From: Lingula anatina | Taxonomy: Eukaryota > Brachiopoda > Lingulata > Lingulida > Lingulidae | Length of the DNA: 62,000 nucleotides | Assembly (NCBI RefSeq): GCF_001039355.2 | Contig: NW_019775538.1 | Span: 149,684-211,683 of the forward strand | Direction: 5' to 3' | Shown: positions 12,339 through 24,056 of the stretch, in pieces | Layout: each line of letters opens with the position of its first letter | Numbering within the stretch: position 1 is the first letter of the stretch | Program-made: the position numbers and the translations under genes | Notes under the pieces: generated by a model | Told to the model about the DNA's origin: nothing | Database searches by the model: none | Seen by the model: only the letters and a program-made list of their open reading frames with translations

Positions 12339-12707
12339 TGTTCGGATGCGCATCATAATGGGCGGTATTTTGTCATAGGAACTCGGCACTGTGTAAATGA
12401 AATATCTACATTACTTCCTTATAGGTGTTATTGCAATAAACAAATTAGAGGCAGAGATGCTATATAATGATAAATCCAATACAACTGACATACTAGTCAT
12501 AAATCATAGATTGTTGAAAATTTATAGCATAACAAATAGCTGTAGTGTCTATAAACTACGTAATGAATTTTCTTTTTAATTTAAATCAATTCATTCTGTT
12601 TTGGTCAGACTTCTCCAGCCTCCATAGAATTATATCCCCCCACAGCTAAATTTCATGAAAATAATAAATAAACGAAAAAAAATAATAAATAGATAAAAAA
12701 TATTTTC
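12339..12707. repeat. Dispersed repeat, copy 2
   Basis: Same orientation and very similar sequence to 5990-6345. It sits where copy 1 of the BRICHOS duplication stops matching copy 2, so it may be an insertion specific to that copy. It runs right up to the single ambiguous base at 12708. Confidence 0.7.
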
Positions 12708-12708
12708 N
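12708..12708. other. Single ambiguous base (possible contig join)
   Basis: One N separates the end of a dispersed repeat from the start of the second copy of the BRICHOS intron. The abrupt change in content on either side suggests an assembly junction rather than a simple base-call ambiguity. Confidence 0.6.
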
Positions 12709-12984
12709 TAATCATTTCGGAGCTTAAAGTAATTGGAAGTTTACAGTGTTGCTTAGAATTATCGATGTTTGGCTACCTAATTTAAAAAGTGGCAGCTGGT
12801 GTCTTAGAAAACGACAACAGACTCAAGGTCAAAAAGAAAGGAACGCACGCAATCGTTCACGCGACTGAAGACGTGTTAGAGAAAAGTTGGCCTTAACGCA
12901 TGTTTTGCTGCTGACATCAAGTCTCAAAAACATGACTTTTAAGTCATTACTTTATTGTTCAGCAAGTGGGTGCAATCGCACTAG

Positions 12985-13770
12985 CAAATAGTGCACGCTC
13001 GCCATGCTCGCGCACGTGCGCAAAATAGCGAAGCTTTTGAGATACGGGGCCCTGCTATCTCGAAGCCTTAGCAAACGCAACGCAATTATAACCTCAAACT
13101 CTACAAAAATTCGATTGCCGCATAAAGTGAAGACGTCATAACACAATTACACAAAATGTCATTTTTTTCACCATGACGCAAATCAAGAGGTTGTTTTTAT
13201 TTATATGAATATCATAGTTACAAATACTGATATTTGAAGTGTTTTACACCAATTAAAATTCAAAAAACAATTCAATAAGCGAAGCTTGGACTGACACAAT
13301 TACTGACACATTGGTGAGTAGTGTTCAGTCTCACAATAATAGACATTGAGGAAGGTCACGGTTCGACCGAATGCTTTGTTTCTGCTTTTTCATTTTGTGT
13401 AGAAAATGACACTTTTAAATTTATGATTATTATCAGTAGACTATACAATGATGTATGAAATGTGTAATTTTGAATTTTTTATGCATAATAAAACATGACT
13501 TTAGCATTCTTCACTTGAATATTTACCGCAAGTTTTTCAATCAGAGGTACCAGGGACTAGTTTGTATCGCCGCAAATAATAGCCTCGAAACTAATGGTGA
13601 TTTCGACATTAGCGCACGGCCGGGATTTGCGAATCTTTCGAGATATGGGATAGGGCACGCTCGCCATGCTTGCGCACGTGCGCAACATAGCGAAGCTTTC
13701 GAGATATGGGATAGCGCACGCTCGCCATGCTAGCGCACGTGCGCAACATAGCTAAGCTTTCGGGATTTGG
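12985..13770. repeat. GC-rich palindrome-bearing minisatellite units
   Basis: Two adjacent 61-bp units start at 13636 and 13697, and a related unit lies at about 12991-13050. Each contains the perfect 12-bp palindrome GCGCACGTGCGC next to 'gctcgccatgc'. These units are absent from the equivalent place in copy 1, which makes copy 2 of the duplication longer. They stand out in an AT-rich intron. Confidence 0.75.
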
Positions 13771-14183
13771 AGCCCTGATTGCGCCCAGTGCTAGTTTAAT
13801 TGCGCCCAGTGCTAGATTGCGCCCGATTATATAGTTGTTGCAACTAAAAACTACTCAAATATTCATAAACTGATGATAGCGACAATGCGCTAGTTGCAAC
13901 TGTGTGACTAAATTGTCGCAGTCAACAGCAGCATGTTTGTAGAGCGTGACAAAACATATTTTAAGAGTAAGACCGTTAAGTAATGGACAAGTGTTGAAGT
14001 CACTTGTTAATTGTAAATTGTGTGTTAAAACTAATTATCTAATACTTTGGTCGTCACTTAATGTTCAATTAAATGTGATTGATCATTGTTGTCCCAGATT
14101 TGGTCGCATTTTTTATACAGTTAAATTTCAGTTTCGCAATTCAAATTTATACTCGTTAACATCTTACTGTATTATCGTTATAG

Positions 14184-14647
14184 AACGAAACTTGGGATGA
14201 GGTGCCACGCGAATACCACTATTTCAAGACAGTCAAGCCCGCCATTGGGGACGCTTCTTTCTTACCTGCTGAAATCAAGAGCCACTGCCAAGGTTTACCT
14301 GTATATTGGACTGTACCTGTCAGCTCTCCAGGTGTCAACTCCAGTAAGTGACATATTAGTCTTTATAGATCTGTCATCGTAGTAAAATACTCTGCAGATT
14401 GCTATTTCTTCCTCTCAATTTTAACTCTCGTGTTCTGTTCTTTTTTCCTAATTTTATTAGTTGGTTTAAACTTCAAGGTTAAAAAATCGTTGATGCATAT
14501 TTTCGGAAATCAGTCGGGAAATAATTTAACGTGTTTTTTTCTTTTATAGGGCAGAGACGCGTAGCAGCAGAATTAAGAGAAGCACAACGAAGTGTAGCTG
14601 TATGCGTTCGTGTATTTGGGAGACATATCTTCACAGTTAGTTTCTAA
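14184..14647 (+). CDS. Second copy of the BRICHOS terminal exons (alternative 3' end, or second haplotype)
   Basis: Exons 14184-14343 (160 nt) and 14550-14647 (98 nt) reproduce exons six and seven of the BRICHOS gene with the same splice phases, the same split-codon RQRR site and the same stop. The first exon has one synonymous change. The second changes Thr to Arg in the released peptide (AAELREAQR instead of AAELTEAQR). There is no copy of the membrane or stalk exons, so this is not an independent gene. It could be an alternative terminal exon pair reached from the donor at 10080, or an allelic contig placed in tandem. AATAAA signals follow at 14910-14915 and 15118-15123. Confidence 0.75.
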
Positions 14648-15270
14648 ACATCGTGAGCGACAATGACTTCATGCTATTTTTTGTGCACAATTTGTCTTGA
14701 AAAAATACAAAATATCTTTGAAATATTTAAAATATCTTAAAATTCTCTACCACGTAAAACAGATCTGTTGACGCTATAGAATGCAAGCTTGCATTTTAAA
14801 AAGTGCATTTTCATTGTTTATATCATGTTAATGACGGTACGGTGTATGCTATAATCTAAGTGATAAAAACATTTACAGCTCCATTTGTTAGAATATTGTC
14901 ATGGTACAAAATAAATCTTTAAATTACCATTTGAGCTTGTTTTTTTGAATCACTATGATCTTATATGAAATGTCAAGATAATCTTGTGGACTATGTATAC
15001 ATTTAGTCATTCCTAATTATAGTAATCACGTTTATTTCCGTGTTAAATATTGTAATCCAATGTCACATTCTTATGTATTTATACCCATATATACATTTTC
15101 ACCGGTACATAAGATGCAATAAATATTCATTTAATGGTAGTCATGTTCCATATTATTATATTTTAATAGTCTTCATCACAGATTTAGTCGTATAATACGG
15201 CGATTTCGCGATAGACCTATTACACATCAGTGTTAACACACACAAAAAGGGCTGTTTCATTAAAAATCAG

Positions 15271-15276
15271 TTTATT
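15271..15276 (-). terminator. Likely polyadenylation signal of the cadherin gene
   Basis: TTTATT on the plus strand is AATAAA on the minus strand, about 2.45 kb after the cadherin stop codon. It sits just past the BRICHOS-side signal at 15118-15123, so the two genes converge tail to tail within about 150 bp. Other TTTATT hexamers occur between here and the stop, so shorter 3' UTRs are possible. Confidence 0.4.
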
Positions 15277-17724
15277 CAAAATGCACAGTATAAGCGGTAT
15301 GTACAAATATAGAGACAATAAAATGAGCTTTTCTTTCATCTTCCGTAAAACGAGAATATCTACGTGCTATAGATGATGAAGCAATACATATTATATATAT
15401 ATAAATTCATATGATGAAATAAAAATACAACTCTACAAGTAGTACGAAGTTGTGCAAATGTGTATAAATATATGTTCTAAATATTGATATCGCACAGCGC
15501 GCAGCATTTTTCAGTCCAGGTAATTTCAATGGAAAAATTTCATCGCAAGAGTATGGAGGGCAGATCTTTAGTATCGAGGAATCTGTGGGCTCACCTGCCT
15601 TTTACACCATACAAAGAAACATTTTGATAACAGGTTTTAATTTCTGGTGAACTCTTTTTCAAACCTCAGTAAAAGTTTGGAACTTCATTCCATTGAAATA
15701 CATTTGCAATTAAATTTGTATCATTCTTCAAACATAGTTAACCGTTTTAACAATACAAGTTGGTGAAATCTAGTGCTACATTGTAACCCACTGTCCTAAC
15801 TACAGAAAAAAAATCACTACAAAAAAATTGCACTTTGCAAAGCAGCTACCTACAAAGATTACACATTTTGTCTTCTGATATTTTATCTGTACCATTGTTC
15901 TTTCTAACTTTATAATTATCTTTATTTTTATTCAAACAAAGGATCATTTACTTGCAATCCAAAAAATACTCTTCGCCTTTCAGGTAAAACGGAATCTATA
16001 AATGTGTCCCTTCTTCCGCAAACATACAATAATGAAATTAAAGACAATACTTTACTTGCTTCTTGATCTACAGCACTTTACTTCATAAGTAAAAAGTGAT
16101 ACGAAGACCTCCAACAATCTATCACTACGTGAGTTTCTACAACTTTCAGCACAAACGCACATCAAATTACACAAATGAAAGTCTCTCCATAACAGGTACA
16201 AGGACAAGAGGCTTCTTGTACTTTTTTCAGAAACACATGTACAGAAACTTCCTCAAATAATACTTTATACATAATCAACTTTGCGATACAGATATGTTGA
16301 CATTCACAATGGCAAATAAAAACAAGTGACAGGGCGTGGATTTTCCTCTAAAGTGATGGAAAACAATTAATACGAACTCGGGTAATCTCTTGACTAAACA
16401 TGAAAATTACTAATACTATATATTACATACCGTGATAATATTTCCAAGTATTATAGAAACTATTTTATAAAATTATAATGCATGAGATCAAGGCCCTTTA
16501 TATATATATAAACCTTTTGGAATGATCTGTTAGATATATTCGTTTCACTACCCCGAGCAGATCTCACAATCTGCTATGCTAAGATGGAACATCTATTCAA
16601 GATTAGGTTGATTCAAGACTTCTACATGAAAAATTTGGTTGTGATGCTAGTTATGAGTTTTTGTTTGATTGGCTGATTTTTAACCAATCACCAATGAATG
16701 AGATTATTAACGTTTAAGCTTCAGTGCAATGCATCATAGATAATGTGCCAATCTTTAACAATGATCATACATATTCAACCACATGGATGTTTTTATACAC
16801 TCAATAATCTTAATATAAACATAGAAATGATGTTGTTGACGCAGAGATAAACATTTCTTACAATTGTGATGATTCAGGTAAAAATATACCTATCACAACT
16901 AAATATATGATGAAAAATAAAATTCTTTCTGAACATGTACATTATAGTGAAGCAATTCATTCAGTTATTTTAGATACTGTGACTGCATTAGTTGTGGCAA
17001 TTGTGTGACACAATAATAGTGCTTGTTGTGAATAATGTTAGCATTGCATAAGTTGTGACATTTGTTGGTATTAACACATTTTATAAGTTGTGGCAATGTC
17101 ATCGGTGTTGAAAGCGATGCCTGTATCGACTGGATTATTAAAAAGGAGACTGCTGTATAAAAAGTTTTCAATAATGTTTAGTAAAAAAAAAGCACAAGGA
17201 AAGATTCACCATTGTACACTCTAACTAAAATGGGTAGCAACTACAAAAACTGCCAAAATGCACCAATAGAATGGCAGACAAGGATGGCTTGGCATATTAT
17301 AATGGAAAGCATCTGCACTGCATATCTACAGCTGTGGTATGTTGAATGTTTTCATTCCTCTTTCCAGCTAAGAATTTACAATAAGACAAGACAAATGGAA
17401 ACTGTCGATAACTGAGGGGAAAATGTGATGGAGAAGTCTCATCTTCTCAGCTGCAGACTTAGTAATGTCATATGAAACTAAATTCACTTAACAGTGAATA
17501 AATTCCTAGAAACATGTACACACTGTAAAATGGAGCAAATGAAGAAGAAACCAAGTGGCACTTGTACCTCACACAATTTTTCTGTGGGCATGCTCTCCAT
17601 GCTCATCTTAAAACTGCAACATCCGAGTTCTGTTGAGTTCAACCTAGGCATATCTAATTAGTAGATGGGATCTCAGCTGTTATATCTCGTAATCTTGTCT
17701 TTTTGCTTAAGTTCAGTTTTCCAT
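15277..17724 (-). other. Probable 3' UTR of the cadherin gene
   Basis: AT-rich sequence between the cadherin stop (17725-17727) and a minus-strand polyadenylation hexamer. The only open frames are short and unrecognised. It contains a 169-bp segment (15760-15928) that recurs inside the last cadherin intron. Its extent is inferred from the hexamer and not from transcript data. Confidence 0.5.
15760..15928. repeat. 3' UTR segment repeated at 18073-18240
   Basis: About 169 bp beginning 'ttggtgaaatctagtgc' with a close second copy in the last cadherin intron. No coding content. Confidence 0.75.
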
Positions 17725-19099
17725 TTAATCGTCTTCCTCGCTCTGTCCTGCTCCATACATTTCTGCAAGCTTAGCAAACCTTGGTCCCCAGTCGTTTAAG
17801 TAGTCAAAATTTTGGTCTTCACTTGAAGAGCTGGAATTCAGCGAGCTCAGTGATCCTGCTGTGCTTCCGCCACCCTCATAGTCATATTCCCGTAAACTGT
17901 CCAATGGCGGACCATCTGGGTCCTCATCTGCATCATTCAGGCGTTGGTGGATAAAGTCACCAACATCAGGTGGGTCTCCTGGGGCTGTAATATATCAATT
18001 GTTAATCGTAAATGATTCTCTCTTCACTATGTATAGTTTATCGGTAGTAGTTTGTCAAACATATAAAGAGGGTTGGTGAAATCTAGTGCTACATTGTAAC
18101 CCACAGTCCTAACTACAGAAAAAAAATCACTACAAAAAATTGCACTTTGCAAAGCAGCTACCTACAAAGATTATACATTTCGTCTTCTGATATCCTATCT
18201 GTACCATTGTTCTTTCTAACTTTATAATCATCCTTATTTACGTATAGTTTATCAGTAGTAGTTTGTCAAACATATAAAGAGACAAATATGGAGAACAATA
18301 AACAGCATACATGGGGACATGAGTAGAAAATTTTCTACCGCTCTTGAAATAAGCCAATAATTATCATACATTATTACTCACAGCAAACTTCTGAAGAACT
18401 GAAATATTATAAAACTTGATGAAAAAGTAAGAGACCTAAACGGCCTGTGTTCTTATTTACCTTGGCCTAGACCTTTTGTCCTGTCGCGTGGAATATCTTC
18501 ATTAAGTGGAGACTTCATCATGCTAGGTGTACCGTTCATGGGTTTACTTAAACGACTGATATCATATGCATCCTGGTCTTCCTCACCTAGAACAAATGAA
18601 TAAAATGAGTTCTTAAGTTCAACTATACTACCATTACTCATCAGAATGTGTCAAATCACGTTTATGTAAGTGATTAAATATCAGTGTCGTGCTTATTGCT
18701 ATACATCCACTCTTACAAGTGAGAACTCATTCAGACAATTGAAACAACACTTTTTCTTTCAAAATTTGAAACGTTCTGTTTTTCATTTAAATAGCCTGAT
18801 TTAATTGGCAGCGGTAGCGTGCTGTTTAAATGAAGTGAACAGTAGTCGTTATAAATATCAAAATTAAACAAGGGTGCCTCTTTTACCTTTCAGTACAAAT
18901 AAATTTAAAAGTAGTAAGTAATTCTGAAAACAATTTCTAACAGTGAATATAAACAGTTTGGGTATGTCAGACGTACCAGCTCCATCTTCATCATAGTTGA
19001 CCACATTTTCCCTCATGTCATCATCAACATCAATGTCAATCAGATATTTCTCCGCACCAGTTCTGCGGCGCTGGTAGAGCACAGCTCCAATAAGAAGTC
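17725..19099 (-). CDS. CadN: Cadherin exons 34-36: cytoplasmic catenin-binding tail
   Basis: Exon 34 (18977-19099) has [17 protein letters not shown], the juxtamembrane p120-catenin binding core. Exon 35 (18461-18586) is a variable linker with [11 protein letters not shown]. Exon 36 (17725-17984) has [14 protein letters not shown], then [18 protein letters not shown] and [18 protein letters not shown], the beta-catenin binding region of classical cadherins, with an acidic end (SEEDD). All key motif positions look intact. Confidence 0.96.
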
Positions 19100-22000
19100 C
19101 TGAAAGAGAAATAAGATTTTTCTTTAAATAACTGCACCTTTCTAACAATTTCACATATCCAATTTACATGTTTGCAAATAACATATGTCATTTAATTTTT
19201 TTTCTCTTTGATCCTATTAAACAATTTTAACACCTTTCTAAACAAATGTGAATTAATGACACATTAATGTTTTGTCAAGTTGATGAATTCAAGTTGATGA
19301 ATTTCTTCACCTAACAGCAGACATAAAGTAAATATAAACCCAAAACTACCAGTATTTATTCACCATACACTAAGAGACACATAAAACATAAGAGAAAACA
19401 GTCTTTCTTACCTATGATAAGAAGAATCACAATAGCAATGACCACCCATACTGCAGGGGCCACAGCAGCTGCTCCTGTGAAACCCAAAAACAATTGGCAG
19501 TTGTCACCAGAATAACCTGCCGGGCAATCGCACCTGTAGCTGAATTCGAGGTTGACGCATTTCCCATTATTCTGACACACTGGAGGAGTGAGGAGGCATT
19601 CGTTGATGTCGACACAGACGGCCAGAGTTGCATCATATCTGGCTCCAGTTGGACATCTGAAATGGAAAAAAATTGTAATAATAATAATTCAGAGCACAGA
19701 ATGTCTAATTTGTACACTTGCAGGCTCTCTCTCTCTTTCTCTTTCTGTGGCATGTTCTTTCAGAATGTTGGCTGCCATGGTTCTGTCTTCTGCCATGGTA
19801 CTACAGTGTATAAATTAGGCAAGTTATAGTTAAAGATGCAATTGAAGCGAGCTGACAAGAAAAATGTTTGCCACTAAACCTACCCAATATAGTTCGAGTT
19901 ACTATAACTTTAAGAAAATACCAAAGGGTATAGTTTCATTTTTCCTGAAAATTGATATTTACAATAAACAGATATTTTTTGCTATCTTTCTGTCATATAT
20001 GACACCCTTAGTTGTTTTCACCAAACCTCATTTAAATAATTATGTTATTGAGTGCCTGCAATGCATCATACATTACAAAGTCATTTGGTGGACTTTAACA
20101 AACTTAAGGGACAGAAAATGAGGTCAATTTTATGACAAAAAAATTTGGAGAAAGTGCAGCTTTAAAGCTGTTTTTTTTGGCTCACCAAGTGATTGATTGG
20201 GTTTATCCTCTGACAACTGGGTTTTCTTTGAGTTGGTGGTAGTGATTTACATGCAACACAGGGAATTTATGCTCCCTTCATATGGAACTTTAAAACATAG
20301 AATATCTGTCCCCCTTACCTGCACTCGGCGTGTCTCCATAGGTCAACACATATCAAGCCAGTATCAGGAGGGCACACGAAGCCCGCACATGCATCAGATG
20401 GGCAACCCTCGACAACATTTTCAGAGCGATCTACCTCGGCTATTGTGCTTTGAGATTCTTCGGATTCCATCATGGGGAGCCACTCGCCAAAGAGTCTCAC
20501 ATCCTGCATACAGGCTGAAGATGTAAAATTGGTGTCTTTATATGCAAGACTTGCATCATATATGCACAGGTCAGTTGTATAACACCTTCACATGAACATA
20601 CATATGTGAAATATGCTGCACAAATTCTTTCGCTAGTTTTTCTGCAACTGTTCCAATGTTCCAACTGTTGGCCATGCACTTTACTTTCATATTACCAAAC
20701 TGAATAATTTGAAGCAATCATATTTTTGGCATTTTGATTATTGTTCAACAAACACAAACCTTTTGACCACTACACAGGCAATGAAAATCTTGGGTAATTG
20801 GGGGGGGGGTTTACATTAGCTACTTTGCAGTCATCACTTACTGTTTGACAAATCCTGATCAGGTACTATCCGATTGGACGACCCGTCAATGCCATTAAGC
20901 TCAGCCCCTGCGTAAACTCTCCTTTGGTTTATTCTCATGAGGCGGTGGGCGACAGCAGCTCCAAGGTTTTCGGCATAGTATTTCCCTTCTCCTTGATCCA
21001 TGGTCAAGATGACGTGCTTGCCGAATCGTTTCACATTTACAACGTGCCATTCGCCATCAGAAGCATTGACATAGTCCAGGGAAACGCTTTGCTCAATGTA
21101 GCCAAGGTTGTAGACGAATTGAAGTCTCATGTCTTGGATCTGAAGTAAGTGTTGAGTCACAGTCAGAGATCAGTTTTTAAAATGGAAGAAAAAATAATGA
21201 TGAAAAAGATTCAGATGAGAACTAGACACACTCAGAGGACTCAAAAATATTACAAAAATCTTACTGACTAGCTGATAAAGGCTGCAATAGTTACAGTAAT
21301 AACTTACATTAATACATAACCTGCTTCTTGTTATCACAACGATTCAACTGTTCCAAAAGGCCTATCCCAACATGTATCAGTAAAAAATCCTCACAGTAAG
21401 TGACCTACGCTTACCTGTAATCTCATGTACTCCCTTCCTGCACTATTGGTGGCCGTAAAGACGCGGCCATGTGTGTCGCGTGTTCGATACATCAGCTGAA
21501 TCTCCACATTACGCTGGTATGCCATACTGTCCAATGTGGACTGATAGTTCGCTTTCATGACCCACATCAGATAACTGTCTTCTTGGAAATCCACAACAGT
21601 GGTGGCTGGATACATACAAGAAAATAAGATTCAGATTGGGAGGCAAAATGTATACAAATCTCTTCATCTAAAGTGAACAAGTGGATGAATGGGGGACGGG
21701 GGATTTAAGTCATCAACTGTTTTAATTCCAGGAAAAGTAGGGGAGGAACAGCAAAACTTGCAATATTTTAATGGTCTCTCTGGAAAGCTAAGTGGACATT
21801 GTGACCTACTGAAATTTGGATGAAGAAAATATACCTTGTCAACCTGAAGATATTAAGATTATTAAAGTATTTAAAAACTACTGATCCGTTGTACACACAC
21901 ACTAAATAAATAAATAAATAAATAAATAATTGCACCCACTTCATAAAAGTAACTCAAGATATAAAAATCTCAACATATTCTACTTAGTGTGTACTAACCT

Positions 22001-24018
22001 GTGGAACACTGAAGACCTCGCCAGCCAGGGTTACAAATACACTTGTACGTTCTCTCACTAAGGCTGGTCACAACACAGGTGCCATTTGCCCCACATTTGG
22101 GTCCAGCTTGCTCTCCTGCAAGTTTGATGTTGTTAGCATCAGTTTTGACACCTTCGCAGATCGCATCCTCTCGCGGGCATCCATCTGCGGAGTTCTCGTG
22201 CATGCCCGTGTCCCCAATGTGTAGATCATACAGCTGGAGTTTGGAGAAACAAAAATTGAATGAAAAATATTATTAGGATAAGTGGTGTCCTGCGATATAT
22301 GACACTGCCATCAATTTAGTGGGTGTAAAATAATATAACTTAAATTTGTGACAAAATTACTTGAATACAATAAATAACACCTACTTTCTAACTTGGTCTT
22401 GTGTATTGCAAACTGTATACTTAAGAGTTTGAAAAAAAGGTTTAGATATTGTGTTACCTAGGTATAACTGTAAGTAGACTGTAAATGACTGTTAACAGAC
22501 TTAAGGTTCACAATGCCACTGTCATACCAACACAATTTTCAAGCATTTTCAAGTCATTTTTAATTGATTTTCTCCGCTTCTTAACGCATTATTCAAAAGG
22601 CAGCTGACATCTTACCTCTCCATTATGAATCAAATTCTTCACACACCCATCAAATCCTCCACTGGTGACCTCTGCTGGGAAATTTGGATTTTGGCGTCCT
22701 CCTAACTGCAGAGGTAGGTTGACGTTGATAAACTTATTCTCACCAGGGGTCTCTCCCTCTGCTGCACACAGTCGCGTGTCCTCCGTTGAAGTATTTCCAT
22801 CATTTTCAACGACCTGGGCATTCTCACAGTTGTCAACCACAACTCTAACTCTCTAAAATATGAACCAGTAGAAATATGATTATTTCCTGAAGTTAACAGA
22901 TGTATCTGTGCATGTATCAATTTAAGTTTTTAAACAATATAAATGATTTCAAGCATTAGCCATCCTACCAACTGTAAAACCTTTATGACATAATACTGTA
23001 CAAACAGCCCATTTTATCAACTAAAGATAAGAGCAACTGACCACTGCTTAAATTCATATATTTATCCACTTGACTGTATTATTCAAGACAAGTGTTAAAA
23101 GTATATCTTCACTCTACTATGATATTTACATATATATTTTATCATGGAAACTATGATAGAAAATGCATCATTTATAGTATCTCATTATTAAGTTAGGAAA
23201 ATGAAAAAAATTCTTATAATAATAATAAAAAAAATAATAAAATAAAAATAAATAAATAAATAAATAAAAAGCTGCCGAGCTTTACAGCAAAACGCTACAC
23301 ACCCTTCCAGTTCTGTAGACGGCAATCTCGTGCCACTTTCCATCATTCAATGGCTGCATGCCATCTGCTGCACTGAACTGCAGGGACAGCACTCCAGTAC
23401 CGTGGTCCACTTTCACTCTGGGAAACCCTCGAACCAGTTCAATGGAGATGAAATCAGTGACGGCATCAACACCAGTCTGCTGTGTAAAAGGACCGTTGTA
23501 GAGAATCAAACCATCTGCTTTCTCTGTGAGGAACTCGATGCTAGTTTTGCTGTCCTCACACTGAGACAAAGAAGGGTACCAAGCCCAGCCATTGCCAGAG
23601 AAGCTGTGACGCCTCTGCTGGCAACGCGGACCATCAAAACCAGCAGGACAGCGACAGGTGTACCCAGATCCTGACAAATTTGGAAGACAAGTGCCGCCAT
23701 TTTTACAACTGTCTCCACTACACTGCGTATTCCCATCTGTAAACTCTCGTGCTTTGCATGTGCACTCTGCTTTGATGTAAGCACGCACTCCCACCAGAGA
23801 AGTAGTGTTTGTGTTCACCACCAGAGGGATGTTTTCCACGACAAGCTCATTGGTACATCCTCCACTCTCACAAGTCTCCTGAAGACATTCATCCACTGGA
23901 ACCATTCCTACAGTTATACCGACTGTGCTCTCAAACTGAAAATGAAAAACATGGTCCTTGAAATGACTGTCTTTAGAAATATCTAATTCTGGGCTTTAAT
24001 ATGTGTACTTATATGCAA

Positions 24019-24056
<38 letters not shown>

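Noticed and set aside
14184-14647. A separate second BRICHOS gene
   Set aside because: Only the last two exons are present, with no membrane, stalk or first BRICHOS exon, so it cannot stand alone.
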